This document shows positions 47,261 to 59,963 of a stretch of 64,000 nucleotides of DNA, one piece after another. This stretch comes from Hydractinia symbiolongicarpus (lineage: Eukaryota > Cnidaria > Hydrozoa > Anthoathecata > Hydractiniidae), in assembly GCF_029227915.1 (NCBI RefSeq), contig NC_079888.1, positions 16,966,001 through 17,030,000 on the forward strand, written 5' to 3'. Both the position numbers and the translations under genes were made by a program. The notes under the pieces were generated by a model that searched no databases, was not told the origin of the DNA, and saw only the letters and a list, made by a program, of their open reading frames with translations. Each line of letters begins with the position of its first letter. The stretch's first letter is position 1.

Positions 47261-47694
47261 ACGGTTATTGATATTTGATAGGCATTGGAGGAATTTAACC
47301 CAAGAAAATGTTTGCACATCTAGTAATCATTCGTTAACATGATGAATATGTTAACAGTCGAGTGCAGTAAGCCAAAACAATATGTAGAGTAAATATCTAA
47401 ATACTTTGTCAATATTAAATTGATGAGCTATTTTGTTTTTCTTTTTCTTTGATCAAGTGCCTTGCGCAGAGAGAGTAGCTACTAGAAAGTAATTACTGCA
47501 AATGAAAAAAACCTCTAGTGAATCAGCATATGGAATGCCTTAAATGACTACGGATGTTCCATTAATTTCTATTATGTTCTGCGTTATTACTCTTGGCTTC
47601 CCATTAAATGAAATTGGTTTGGATTTAACGCATTGAACACGTTTGTTTGCTAAGCATCTCTGTGCAATAGCAAGGGTAAAAATCTAGCATAAAT

Positions 47695-47768
47695 CACCGC
47701 TGATGGGAGTCGAACCCACAACCTTTGAATTAGAAGTCCAACGCGCTAGTCCATTTCGCCACAGCGGC
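47695..47768 (-). tRNA. tRNA-Arg(UCU), copy 95, C13A
   Basis: C13A. TTTAT proximal site with displaced T5; its 3'-flank spacer is a subfamily chimera near 47.55 kb. Confidence 0.86.
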
Positions 47769-48200
47769 ACGGTTACTGATATTTGATAGGCATTGGAGCA
47801 ATTTAACCCAACAAAATGTTTGCACATCTAGTAATCATTCGTTAACAGGATGGATATGTTAACAGTCGAGTGCAGCAAGCCAAAACAATGTATAGAGTAA
47901 AAATCTAAATGCTTTGTCAATAATAGATTGATGACCTATTCGGCTTTGCTTTTTCTTTGATTAAGTGTTCTTGTGCAGAGAGAGTGGTTAGTAGAAAGTA
48001 ATTACTGCAAAAAAATCTTTTAGTGAATCAGCATATGGAATGCCTTAAATGACTACGGAAATTCCATTAAATTCTCTTTTGTTCGGCGTTATTAATCTTG
48101 GCGTCCCATTAAATGAACTTGGTTTTGATTAAACACATTGAATTCGGTTTGTTTGCGCAGCACCTTTGTTAAATAGCATTGGTAAGAAACTAGCAAAAAT

Positions 48201-48274
48201 CACCGCTGATGGGAGTCGAAACCACAACCTTTGAATTAGAAGTCCAACGCGCTAGTCCATTGCGCCACAGCGGC
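48201..48274 (-). tRNA. tRNA-Arg(UCU), copy 96, G53U
   Basis: G53U breaks the last T-stem pair (G53:C61) and changes the B box. T5 present. Confidence 0.86.
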
Positions 48275-48710
48275 ACGGTTATTGATATTTGATAGGCATT
48301 GGAGCAATTTAACCCAAGAAAATGCTTGCACATCTAGTAATCATTCGTTAACATGATGAATATGTTAACAGTCGAGTGCAGTAAGCCAAAACAATATGTA
48401 GAGTAAATATCTAAATACTTTGTCAATATTAAATTGATGACCTATTTTGTTTTGCTTTTTCTTTGATCAAGTGCCTTGCGCAGAGAGAGTAACTACTAGA
48501 AAGTAATTACTGCAAATAAAAAAAAACTTCTAGTGAATCAGCATATGGAATGCCTTAAATGACTACGGAAATTCCATTAAATTCTACTTTGTTCTGCGTT
48601 ATTAATCTTGGCGTCCCATTAAATGGACTTGGTTTTGATTAAACACATTGAATACGGTTTGTTTGTGCAGCACCTTTGTTAAATAGCATTGGTAAGAAAT
48701 TAGAAAAAAT

Positions 48711-48784
48711 CACCGCTGATGGGAGTCGAACCCACAACCTTTAAATTAGATGTCCAACGCGCTAGTCCTTAGCGCCGCAGCGGC
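48711..48784 (-). tRNA. tRNA-Arg(UCU), copy 97, degenerate
   Basis: U33A, C41U, U16A, A14U and U8C: both the anticodon loop and A-box positions are hit. Terminator is T6. The 5' flank has an 11-bp deletion at 48809/48810. Likely a pseudogene. Confidence 0.65.
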
Positions 48785-49209
48785 ACGGTTATTGATATTT
48801 GATAGGCATAACCCAAGAAAATGTTTGCACATCTAGTAATCATTCGTTAACATGATGAATATGTTAACAGTCGAGTGCAGTAAGCCAAAACAATATGTAG
48901 AGTAAATATCTAAATACTTTGTCAATATTAAATTGATGACCTATTTTGTTTTGCTTCTTCTTTGATCAAGTGACATTGCGCAGAGAGAGTAGCTACTAGA
49001 AAGTAATTACTGCAAATAAGAAAAACTTCTAGTGAATCAGCATATGGAATGCCTTGTGTGACTACGGAAATTCCATTAATTTCTACTTTGTTCTGCTTTG
49101 TTAATTTTGGCGTCCCATTAAATGAATTTGGTTTTGATTAAACACATTGAATACGGTTTGTTTGCGCAGCAACTTTGTTAAATGGCATTGGTAAGAAACT
49201 AGCAAAAAT

Positions 49210-49283
49210 CACCGCTGATGGGAGTCGGACCAACAACCTTTGAATTAGAAGTCCAGCGCGCTAGTCCTTTGCGCCACAGCGGC
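49210..49283 (-). tRNA. tRNA-Arg(UCU), copy 98, U55C subfamily
   Basis: U55C, G51U, U27C and U16A, partner of 33489 (offset 15721). T5 present. Confidence 0.72.
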
Positions 49284-49719
49284 ACGGTTATTGATATTTG
49301 ATAGGCATTGGATCAATTCAACCCAAGAAAATGTTTGCACATCTAGTAATCATTCGTTAACATGATGAATATGTTAACAGTCGAGTGCAGTAAACCAAAA
49401 CAATATGTAGAGTAAATATCTAAATACTTTGTCAATATTAAATTGATGACCTATTTTGTTTTGCTTTTTCTTTGATCAAGTGCCCTTGCGCAGAGAGAGT
49501 AGCTACTAGAAAGTAATTACTGCAAATAAAAAAAACTTTTAGTGAATCAGCATATGGAATGCCTTAAATGACTACGGAAATTCCATTAAAATCTACTTTG
49601 TTCTGCGTTATTAATCTTGGCTTCCCATTAAATGAATTTGGTTTTGATTAAACACATTGAATACAGTTTCTTTGCGCATCACCTTTGTTAAATAGCGTTG
49701 GTAAGAAACTAGCAAAAAT

Positions 49720-49793
49720 CACCGCTGATAGGAGTCGAACCCACAATCTTTGAATTAGAAGTCCAACGCGCTAGTCCATTGCTCCACAGCGGC
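49720..49793 (-). tRNA. tRNA-Arg(UCU), copy 99, C11A subfamily
   Basis: C63U, G46A and C11A. T5 present. Confidence 0.82.
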
Positions 49794-50225
49794 ACGGTTA
49801 CTGATATTTGATAGGCATTGGAGCAATTTAACCCAACAAAATGTTTGCACATCTAGTAATCATTCGTTAACAGGATGGATATGTTAACAGTCGAGTGCAG
49901 CAAGCCAAAACAATGTGTACAGTAAAAATCTAAATGCTTTGTCAATATTTAATTGATGACCTATTTGGCTTTGCTTTTTCTTTGATCAAGTGTTCTTGTG
50001 CAGAGAGAGTGGTTAGTAGAAAGTAATTGCTGCAAAAAAATCTTTTAGTGAATCAGCATATGAAATGCCTTAAATGACTACGGAAATTCCATTATAATCT
50101 ACTTTGTTCTGCGTTATTAATCTTGGCGTCCCATTAAATGAATTTGGTTTTGATTAAACACATTGAATACGGTTTGTTTGCGCAGCACCTTTGTTAAATA
50201 GCATTGGTAAGAAACTAGCAAAAAT

Positions 50226-50299
50226 CACCGCAGATGGGAGTCGAACCCACAACCTTTGAATTAGAAGTCCAACGCGCTAGTCCATTGCGCCACAGCGGC
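50226..50299 (-). tRNA. tRNA-Arg(UCU), copy 100, A67U
   Basis: A67U only. T5 present. Confidence 0.88.
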
Positions 50300-50735
50300 A
50301 CGGTTATTGATATTTGATAGGCATTGGAGCAATTTAACCCAAGAAAATGCTTGCACATCTAGTAATCATTCGTTAACATGATGAATATGTTAGCAGTCGA
50401 GTGCAGTAAGCCAAAACAATATGTAGAGTAAATATCTAAATACTTTGTCAATATTAAATTGATGACCTATTTTGTTTTGCTTTTTCTTTGATCAAGTGCC
50501 CTTGCTCAGAGAGAGTAGCTACTAGAAAGTAATTACTGCAAATGTAAAAAACTTCTAGTGAATCAGCATATGGAATGCCTTAAATGACTACGGAAATTCC
50601 ATTAAATTCTACTTTGTTCTGCGTTATTAATCTTGGCGTCCCATTAAATGGACTTGGTTTTGATTAAACACATTGAATACGGTTTGTTTGCGCAGCACCT
50701 TTGTTAAATGGCATTGGTAAGAAACTAGCAAAAAT

Positions 50736-50809
50736 CACCGCTGATGGGAGTTGGACCAACAACCTTTGAATTAGAAGTCCAGCGCGCTAGTCCTTTGCGC
50801 CACAGAGGC
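50736..50809 (-). tRNA. tRNA-Arg(UCU), copy 101, U55C subfamily
   Basis: U55C, G57A, G51U, U27C, U16A and G4U; B box and acceptor both hit. T5 present. Likely a pseudogene. Confidence 0.63.
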
Positions 50810-51245
50810 ACGGTTATTGATATTTGATAGGCATTGGAGCAATTCAACCCAAGAAAATGTTTGCACATCTAGTAATCATTCGTTAACATGATGAATATGT
50901 TAACAGTCGAGTGCAGTAAACCAAAACAATATGTAGAGTAAATATCTAAATACTTTGTCAATATTAAATTGATGACCTATTTTGTTTTGCTTTTTCTTTG
51001 ATCAAGTGCCCTTGCGCAGAGAGAGTAGCTACTAGAAAGTAATTACTGCAAATAAAAAAAACTTTTAGTGAATCAGCATATGGAATGCCTTAAATGACTA
51101 CGGAAATTCCATTAAAATCTACTTTGTTCTGCGTTATTAATCTTGGCTTCCCATTAAATGAATTTGGTTTTGATTAAACACATTGAATACAGTTTTTTTG
51201 CGCATCACCTTTGTTAAATAGCGTTGGTAAGAAACTAGCAAAAAT

Positions 51246-51319
51246 CACCGCTGATGGTAGTCGAACCCACAATCTTTGAATTAGAAGTCCAACGCGCTAG
51301 TCCATTGCTCCACAGCGGC
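51246..51319 (-). tRNA. tRNA-Arg(UCU), copy 102, C11A subfamily
   Basis: G46A, C11A and C61A (G53:A61). T5 present. Confidence 0.79.
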
Positions 51320-51751
51320 ACGGTTACTGATATTTGATAGGCATTGGAGCAATTTAACCCAACAAAATGTTTGCACATCTAGTAATCATTCGTTAACAGG
51401 ATGGATATGTTAACAGTCGAGTGCAGCAAGCCAAAACAATATGTAGAGTAAAAATCTAAATGCTTTGTCAATCATAGATTGATGACCTATTTGGCTTTGC
51501 TTTTTCTTTGATCAAGTGTTCTTGTGCAGAGAGAGTGGTTAGTAGAATGTAATTACTGCAAAAAAATCTTTTAGTGAATCAGCATATGGAATGCCTTAAA
51601 TGACTACGGAAATTCCATTAAATTCTCTTTTGTTCGGCGTTATTAATCTTGGCGTCCCATTAAATGAACTTGGTTTTGATTAAACACATTGAATTCGGTT
51701 TGTTTGCGCAGCACCTTTGTTAAATAGCATTGGTAAGAAACTAGCAAAAAT

Positions 51752-51825
51752 CACCGCTGATGGGAGTCGAACGCACAACCTTGGAATTAGAAGTCCAACG
51801 CGCTAGTCCATTGCCCCACATCGGC
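51752..51825 (-). tRNA. tRNA-Arg(UCU), copy 103, variant
   Basis: G52C, A42C, C11G and C5A; related to 35521 and 39075. T5 present. Likely a pseudogene. Confidence 0.68.
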
Positions 51826-52257
51826 ACGGCTATATAAATATGATAGGCATTGCAGCGATTTAACCCAAGAAAATGGTTACAGATCTAGTAATCATTCGGT
51901 AACATGATGGATATGTTAACAGTCGAGTGCAGTAAGCCAAAACAACATGTTGAGTAAAAGTCTAAATGCTTTTTCAATATTTAATTGATGACCTATTTGG
52001 CTTTGCTTTTTCTTTGATCAAGTGTTCTTGTGCAGAGAGAGTGGTTAGTAGAAAGTAATTGCTGCAAAAAAATCTTTTAGTGAATCAGCATATGAAATGC
52101 CTTAAATGACTACGGAAATTCCATTAAATTCTACTTTGTTCGGCGTTATTAATCTTGGCGTCCCATTAAATGAACTTGGTTTTGATTAAACGCATTGAAT
52201 TCGGTTTGTTTGCGCAGCACCTTTGTTAAATAGCATTGGTAAGAAACTAGCAAAAAT

Positions 52258-52331
52258 CACGGCTGATGGGAGTCGAACGCACAACCTTGGAATTAGAAGT
52301 ATAACACGCTAGTCCATTTCCCCACAGCGGC
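52258..52331 (-). pseudogene. tRNA-Arg(UCU) pseudogene, copy 104
   Basis: The 36027-type damage (G29A, G30U, A42C, C25U, C13A, C11G, G70C) plus G52C. T5 present. Confidence 0.75.
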
Positions 52332-52763
52332 ACGGCTATATAAATATGATAGGCAATGCAGCGATTTAACCCAAGAAAATGGTTACACATCTAGTAATCA
52401 TTCGGTAACATGATGGATATGTTAACAGTCAAGTGCAGTAAGCCAAAACAACATGTTGAGTATAAGTCTAAATGCTTTTTCAACATTTAATTGATGACCT
52501 ATTTGGCTTTGCTTTTTCTTTGATCAAGTGTTCTTGTGCAGAGAGAGTGGTTTTTAGAAAGTAATTGCTGCAAAAAAATCTTTTAGTGAATCAGCATATG
52601 AAATGCCTTAAATGACTACGGAAATTCCATTAAATTCTACTTTGTTCGGCGTTATTAATCTTGGCGTCCCATTAAATGAACTTGGTTTTGATTAAACGCA
52701 TTGAATTCGGTTTGTTTGCGCAGCACCTTTGTTAAATAGCATTGGTAAGAAACTAGCAAAAAT

Positions 52764-52837
52764 CACCGCTGATGGGAGTCGAACCGACAACCTTTGAATA
52801 AGATGTCCAGCGCGCTAGTCCATTGCGCCACAGCGGC
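52764..52837 (-). tRNA. tRNA-Arg(UCU), copy 105, U33A variant
   Basis: U33A, A37U, G51C and U27C. T5 present. Likely a pseudogene. Confidence 0.67.
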
Positions 52838-53273
52838 ACGGTTATTGATATTTGATAGGCATTGGAGCAATTCAACCCAAGAAAATATTTGCACATCTAG
52901 TAATCATTCGTTAACATGATGAATATGTTAACAGTCGAGTGCAGTAAGTCAAAACAATATGTAGAGTAAATATCTAAATACTTTGTCAATATTAAATTGA
53001 TGACCTATTTTGTTTTGCTTTTTCTTTGATCAAGTGCCCTTGCGCAGAGAGAGTAGCTACTAGAAATTAATTACTGCAAACAAAAAAAACTTCGAGTGAA
53101 TCAGCATATGGAATGCCTTAAATGACTACGGAAATTCCATTAAAATCTACTTTGTTCTGCGTTATTAATCTTGGCGTCCCATTAAATGAATTTGGTTTTG
53201 ATTAAACGCATTGAATTCGGTTTGTTTGCGCAGCACCTTTGTTAAATAGCATTGGTAAGAAACTAGCAAAAAT

Positions 53274-53347
53274 CACGGCTGATGGGAGTCGAACGCACAA
53301 CCTTGGAATTAGAAGTATAACACGCTAGTCCATTTCCCCACAGCGGC
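53274..53347 (-). pseudogene. tRNA-Arg(UCU) pseudogene, copy 106
   Basis: Same variants as the copy at 52258, 1016 bp upstream. T5 present. Confidence 0.75.
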
Positions 53348-53779
53348 ACGGCTATATAAATATGATAGGCATTGCAGCGATTTAACCCAAGAAAATGGTT
53401 ACACATCTAGTAATCATTCGGTAACATGATGGATATGTTAACAGTCAAGTGCAGTAAGCCAAAACAACATGTTGAGTATAAGTCTAAATGCTTTTTCAAC
53501 ATTTAATTGATGACCTATTTGGCTTTGCTTTTTCTTTGATCAAGTGTTCTTGTGCAGAGAGAGTGGTTTGTAGAAAGTAATTGCTGCAAAAAAATCTTTT
53601 AGTGAATCAGCATATGAAATGCCTTAAATGACTACGGAAATTCCATTAAATTCTACTTTGTTCGGCGTTATTAATCTTGGCGTCCCATTAAATGAACTTG
53701 GTTTTGATTAAACGCATTGAATTCGGTTTGTTTGCGCAGCACCTTTGTTAAATAGCATTGGTAAGAAACTAGCAAAAAT

Positions 53780-53853
53780 CACCGCTGATGGGAGTCGAAC
53801 CGACAACCTTTGAATAAGATGTCCAGCGCGCTAGTCCATTGCGCCACAGCGGC
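53780..53853 (-). tRNA. tRNA-Arg(UCU), copy 107, U33A variant
   Basis: U33A, A37U, G51C and U27C, duplicate of 52764. T5 present. Likely a pseudogene. Confidence 0.67.
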
Positions 53854-54289
53854 ACGGTTATTGATATTTGATAGGCATTGGAGCAATTCAACCCAAGAAA
53901 ATATTTGCACATCTAGTAATCATTCGTTAACATGATGAATATGTTAACAGTCGAGTGCAGTAAGTCAAAACAATATGTAGAGTAAATATCTAAATACTTT
54001 GTCAATATTAAATTGATGACCTATTTTGTTTTGCTTTTTCTTTGATCAAGTGCCCTTGCGCAGAGAGAGTAGCTACTAGAAATTAATTACTGCAAACAAA
54101 AAAAACTTCGAGTGAATCAGCATATGGAATGCCTTAAATGACTACGGAAATTCCATTAAAATCTACTTTGTTCTGCGTTATTAATCTTGGCGTCCCATTA
54201 AATGAATTTGGTTTTGATTAAACACATTGAAAACGGTTTGTTTGCGCAGCACCTTTGTTAAATGGCATTGGTAAGAAACTAGCAAAAAT

Positions 54290-54363
54290 CACCGCTGATG
54301 GGAGTCGGACCAAGAACCTTTGAATTAGAAGTCCAGCGCGCTAGTCCATTGCGCCACAGCGGC
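54290..54363 (-). tRNA. tRNA-Arg(UCU), copy 108, U55C subfamily
   Basis: U55C, G51U, G49C and U27C. T5 present. Confidence 0.67.
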
Positions 54364-54799
54364 ACGGTTATTGATATTTGATAGGCATTGGAGCAATTCA
54401 ACCCAAGAAAATGTTTGCATATCTAGTAATCATTCGTTAACATGATGAATATGTTAACAGTCGAGTGCAGTAAACCAAAACAATATGTAGAGTAAATATC
54501 TAAGTACTTTGTCAATATTAAGTTGATGACCTATTTTGTTTTGCTTTTTCTTTGATCAAGTGCCCGTGCGCAGAGAGAGTAGCTACTAGAAAGTATTTAC
54601 TGCAAATAAAAAAAACTTCTAGTGAATCAGCATATGGAATGCCTTAAATGACTACGGAAATTCCATTAAAATCTACTTTGTTCTGCGTTATTAATCTTGG
54701 CGTCCCATTAAATGAATTTGGTTTTGATTAAACACATTGAATACGGTTTGTTTGTGCAGCACTTTTGTTAAATAGCATTGGTAAGAAACTAGCAAAAAT

Positions 54800-54873
54800 C
54801 ACCGCTGATAGGAGTCGAACCCACAACCTTTGAATTAGAAGTCCAACGCGCTAGTCCATTGCGCCACAGCGGC
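54800..54873 (-). tRNA. tRNA-Arg(UCU), copy 109, C63U
   Basis: C63U only (G51:U63 wobble). T5 present. Confidence 0.91.
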
Positions 54874-55307
54874 ACGGTAATTGATATTCGATAGGCATTG
54901 GAGCAATTTAACCCAAGAAATGTTTGCACATCTAGTAATCATTCGTTAACATGATGAATATGTTAACAGTCCAGTGCAGTAAGCCAAAACAATATGTAGA
55001 GTAAATATCTAAATACTTTGTCAATATTAAATTGATGACCTATTTTGTTTTGCTTTTTCTTTGATCAAGTGCCTTGCGCAGAGAGAGTAGCTACTAGAAA
55101 GTAATTACTGCAAATGAAAAAAACTTCTAGTGAATCAGCATATGGAATGCCTTAAATGACTACGGAAATTCCATTAAATTCTACTTTGTTCTGCGTTATT
55201 AATCTTGGCGTCCCATTAAATGAAATTGGTTTTGATTAAACACATTGAATACGGTTTGTTTGCGCAGCACCTTTGTTAAATAACATTGGTAAGAAATTAG
55301 CAAAAAT

Positions 55308-55381
55308 CACTGCTGATGGGAGTCGAACCCACAACCTTTGAATTAGAAGTCCAACGCGCTAGTCCATTGCGCCACAGCGGC
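55308..55381 (-). tRNA. tRNA-Arg(UCU), copy 110, G70A
   Basis: G70A only, giving C3:A70; first of eight such copies. T5 present. Confidence 0.89.
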
Positions 55382-55818
55382 ACGGTTATTGATATTTGAT
55401 AGGCATTTGAGCAATTTAACCCAAGAAAATGTTTGCACATCTAGTAATCATTCGTTAACATGATGAATATGTTAACAGTCGAGTGCAGTAAGCCAAAACA
55501 ATATGTAGAGTAAATATCTAAATACTTTGTCAATATTAAATTGATGACCTATTTTGTTTTGCTTCTTCTTTGATCAAGTGCCCTTGCGCAGAGAGAGTAG
55601 CTACTAGAAAGTAATTACTGCAAATAAAAAAAAACTTCTAGTGAATCAGCATATGAAATGCCTTATATGACTACGGAAATTCCATTAAAATCTACTTTGT
55701 TCTGCGTTATTAATCTTGGCGTCCCAGTAAATGGACTTGGTTTTGATTAAACACATTGAATAAGGTTTGTTTGCGCAGCACCTTTGTTAAATAGCATTGG
55801 TAAGAAATTAGCAAAAAT

Positions 55819-55892
55819 CACTGCTGATGGGAGTCGAACCCACAACCTTTGAATTAGAAGTCCAACGCGCTAGTCCATTGCGCCACAGCGGC
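55819..55892 (-). tRNA. tRNA-Arg(UCU), copy 111, G70A
   Basis: G70A only. T5 present. Confidence 0.89.
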
Positions 55893-56327
55893 ACGGTTAT
55901 TGATATTTGATAGGCATTGGAGCAATTTAACCCAAGAAAATGTTTGCACATCTAGTAATCATTCGTTAACATGATGAATATGTTAACAGTCGAGTGCAGT
56001 AAGCCAAAACAATATGTAGAGTAAATATCTAAATACTTTGTCAATATTAAATTGATGACCTATTTTGTTTTGCTTTTTCTTTGATCAAGTGCCTTGCGCA
56101 GAGAGAGTAGTTACTAGAAAGTAATTACTGCAAATGAAAAAAACTTCTAGTGAATCAGCATATGGAATGCCTTAAATGACTACGGAAATTCCATTAAATT
56201 CTACTTTGTTCCGCGTTATTAATCTTGGCGTCCCATTAAATGGACTTGGTTTTGATTATACACATTGAATACGGTTTGTTTGCGCAGCACCTTTGTTAAA
56301 TAGCATTGGTAAGAAATTAGCAAAAAT

Positions 56328-56401
56328 CACTGCTGATGGGAGTCGAACCCACAACCTTTGAATTAGAAGTCCAACGCCCTAGTCCATTGCGCCACAGCGG
56401 C
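56328..56401 (-). tRNA. tRNA-Arg(UCU), copy 112, G70A
   Basis: G70A and C23G (G12:G23). T5 present. Confidence 0.84.
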
Positions 56402-56838
56402 ACGGGTATTGATATTTGATAGGCATTGGAGCAATTTAACCCAAGAAAATATTTGCACATCTAGTAATCATTCGTTAACATGATGAATATGTTAACAGTC
56501 GAGTGCAGTAAGCCAAAACAATATGTAGAGTAACTATCTAAATTCTTTGTCAATAATAAATTGATGACCTATTTTGTTTTGCTTTTTCTTTGATCAAGTG
56601 CCCTTGCGCAGAGAGAGTAGCTACTAGAAAGTAATTACTGCAAATGAAAAAAACTTCTAGTGAATCAGCATATGGAATGCCCTAAGTGACTACGGAAATT
56701 CCATTAAGTTCCACTTTGTTCTGCGTTATTAATCTTGGGGTCCCAGTAAATGCACTTGGTTTTGATTAAACACATTGAATACGGTTTTGTTTGCGCCGCA
56801 CCTTTGATAAATAGCATTGGTAAGAAATTAGCAAAAAT

Positions 56839-56912
56839 CACCGCTGATGCGACTCGAACCCACAACCTTTGAATTAGAAGTCCAACGCGCTAGTCCATTG
56901 CGCCACAGCGGA
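56839..56912 (-). tRNA. tRNA-Arg(UCU), copy 113, variant
   Basis: C62G (G52:G62), C59G and G1U (U1:U72). T5 present. Confidence 0.8.
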
Positions 56913-57343
56913 ACGGTTATTGAGATTTGATAGGCATTGGAGCAATTTAACCCAAGAAAATGTTTGCACATTTAGTAATTACTCGTTAACATGATGAATA
57001 TGTTAACAGTCGAGTGCAGTAAGCCAAAACAATATGTAGAGTAAATATCTAAATACTTTGTCAATATTAAATTGATGACACATTTTGTTTTGCTTTTTCT
57101 TTGATCAAGTGTTCTTGTGCAGAGAGAGTGGCTAGTAGAAAGTAATTGCTGCAAAAAAATCTTTTAGTGAATCAGCATATCAAATGCCTTACATGACTAC
57201 GGATGTTCCAATAACTTCTATTATGTTCTGCGTTATTACTCTTGGCTTCCCATTGTATGAATTTGGTTTGGATTTAACGCATTGAACACGTTTGTTTGCT
57301 AAGCATCTCTGTGCAATAGCAAGGGTAAAAATCTAGCATAAAT

Positions 57344-57417
57344 CACCGCTGATGTGAGTCGAACCCACAACCTTTGAATTAGAAGTCCAACGCGCTAGTC
57401 CATTGCGCCACAGCGGC
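57344..57417 (-). tRNA. tRNA-Arg(UCU), copy 114, C62A
   Basis: C62A breaks G52:C62 and changes the B-box end. TTTAT proximal site with displaced T5. Confidence 0.86.
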
Positions 57418-57853
57418 ACGGTTATTGATATTTGATAGGCATTGGAGCAATTTAACCCAAGAAAATGTTTGCACATCTAGTAATCATTCGTTAACATGAT
57501 GAATATGTTAACAGTCGAGTGCAGTAAGACAAAACAATATGTAGAGTAAATGTCTAAATACTTTGTCAATATTAAATTGATGACCTATTTTGTTTTGCTT
57601 CTTCTTTGATCAAGTGCCCTTGCACAGAGAGAGTAGCTACTAGAAAGTAATTACTGCAAATAAAAAAAACTTCTAGTGAATCAGCATATGAAATGCCTTA
57701 TATGACTACGGAAATTCCATTAAAATCTACTTTGTTCTGCGTTATTAATCTTGGCGTCCCATTAAATGAATTTGGTTTTGATTAAACACATTGAAAACGG
57801 TTTGTTTGCGCAGCACCTTTGTTAAATGGCATTGGTAAGAAACTAGCAAAAAT

Positions 57854-57927
57854 CACCGCTGATGGGAGTCGGACCAAGAACCTTTGAATTAGAAGTCCAG
57901 CGCGCTAGTCCATTGCGCCACAGCGGC
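57854..57927 (-). tRNA. tRNA-Arg(UCU), copy 115, U55C subfamily
   Basis: U55C, G51U, G49C and U27C. T5 present. Confidence 0.67.
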
Positions 57928-58362
57928 ACGTTTATTGATATTTGATAGGCATTGGAGCAATTCAACCCAAGAAAATGTTTGCATATCTAGTAATCATTCG
58001 TTAACATGATGAATATGTTAACAGTCGAGTGCAGTAAACCAAAACAATATGTAGAGTAAATATCTAAGTACTTTGTCAATATTAAGTTGATGACCTATTT
58101 TGTTTTGCTTTTTCTTTGATCAAGTGCTCTTGCGCAGAGAGAGTAGCTACTAGAAAGTATTTACTGCAAATAAAAAAACTTCTTGTGAATCAGCATATGG
58201 AATGCCTTAAATGACTACGGAAATTCCATTAAAATCTACTTTGTTCTGCGTTATTAATCTTGGCGTCCCATTAAATGAATTTGGTTTTGATTAAACACAT
58301 TGAATACGGTTTGTTTGCGCAGCACTTTTGTTAAATAGCATTGGTAAGAAACTAGCAAAAAT

Positions 58363-58436
58363 CACCGCTGATAGGAGTCGAACCCACAACCTTTGAATTA
58401 GAAGTCCAACGCGCTAGTCCATTGCGCCACAGCGGC
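58363..58436 (-). tRNA. tRNA-Arg(UCU), copy 116, C63U
   Basis: C63U only. T5 present. Confidence 0.91.
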
Positions 58437-58870
58437 ACGGTAATTGATATTCGATAGGCATTGGAGCAATTTAACCCAAGAAATGTTTGCACATCTAGTA
58501 ATCATTCGTTAACATGATGAATATGTTAACAGTCGAGTGCAGTAAGCCAAAACAATATGTAGAGTAAATATCTAAATACTTTGTCAATATTAAATTGATG
58601 ACCTATTTTGTTTTGCTTTTTCTTTGATCAAGTGCCTTGCGCAGAGAGAGTAGCTACTAGAAAGTAATTACTGCAAATGAAAAAAACTTCTAGTGAATCA
58701 GCATATGGAATGCCTTAAATGACTACGGAAATTCCATTAAATTCTACTTTGTTCTGCGTTATTAATCTTGGCGTCCCATTAAATAAACTTGGTTTTCATT
58801 AAACACATTGAATACAGTTTGTTTGCGCAGCACCTTTGTTAAATAACATTGGTAAGAAATTAGCAAAAAT

Positions 58871-58944
58871 CACTGCTGATGGGAGTCGAACCCACAACCT
58901 TTGAATTAGAAGTCCAACGCGCTAGTCCATTGCGCCACAGCGGC
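58871..58944 (-). tRNA. tRNA-Arg(UCU), copy 117, G70A
   Basis: G70A only. T5 present. Confidence 0.89.
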
Positions 58945-59378
58945 ACAGTAATTGATATTCGATAGGCATTGGAGCAATTTAACCCAAGAAATGTTTGCAC
59001 ATCTAGTAATCATTCGTTAACATGATGAATATGTTAACAGTCGAGTGCAGTAAGCCAAAACAATATGTAGAGTAAGTATCTAAATACTTTGTCAATATTA
59101 AATTGATGACCTATTTTGTTTTGCTTTTTCTTTGATCAAGTGCCTTGCGCAGAGAGAGTAGCTACTAGAAAGTAATTACTGCAAATGAAAAAAACTTCTA
59201 GTGAATCAGCATATGGAATGCCTTAAATGACTACGGAAATTCCATTAAATTCTACTTTGTTCTGCGTTATTAATCTTGGCGTCCCATTAAATGAACTTGG
59301 TTTTGATTAAACACATTGAATACGGTTTGTTTGCGCAGCACCTTTGTTAAATAACATTGGTAAGAAATTAGCAAAAAT

Positions 59379-59452
59379 CACTGCTGATGGGAGTCGAACC
59401 CACAACCTTTGAATTAGAAGTCCAACGCGCTAGTCCATTGCGCCACAGCGGC
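59379..59452 (-). tRNA. tRNA-Arg(UCU), copy 118, G70A
   Basis: G70A only. T5 present. Confidence 0.89.
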
Positions 59453-59889
59453 ACGGTTATTGATATTTGATAGGCATTTGAGCAATTTAACCCAAGAAAA
59501 TGTTTGCACATCTAGTAATCATTCGTTAACATGATGAATATGTTAACAGTCGAGTGCAGTAAGCCAAAACAATATGTAGAGTAAATATCTAAATACTTTG
59601 TCAATATTAAATTGATGACCTATTTTGTTTTGCTTCTTCTTTGATCAAGTGCCCTTGCGCAGAGAGAGTAGCTACTAGAAAGTAATTACTGCAAATAAAA
59701 AAAAACTTCTAGTGAATCAGCATATGAAATGCCTTATATGACTACGGAAATTCCATTAAAATCTACTTTGTTCTGCGTTATTAATCTTGGCGTCCCAGTA
59801 AATGGACTTGGTTTTGATTAAACACATTGAATAAGGTTTGTTTGCGCAGCACCTTTGTTAAATAGCATTGGTAAGAAATTAGCAAAAAT

Positions 59890-59963
59890 CACTGCTGATG
59901 GGAGTCGAACCCACAACCTTTGAATTAGAAGTCCAACGCGCTAGTACATTGCGCTACAGCGGC
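59890..59963 (-). tRNA. tRNA-Arg(UCU), copy 119, G70A
   Basis: G70A, G19U (lost D-loop G) and G9A. T5 present. Confidence 0.8.

Larger units (their letters stand above)
52258..54289. repeat. 2-unit repeat, two copies, offset 1016 bp
   Basis: tRNAs 52258 and 52764 recur at 53274 and 53780 with identical private variants, so a damaged tRNA pair has been duplicated in place. Confidence 0.9.
56328..57420. repeat. 3-unit block repeated at 60907-61996, offset 4579 bp
   Basis: tRNAs 56328, 56839 and 57344 match 60907, 61418 and 61923 at the same offset, including the shared spacer markers GCGCCGCACC and ATTCTTTGTC. In between, 57854-60398 carries units related to 54290-55892 in a different order. 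Confidence 0.85.
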
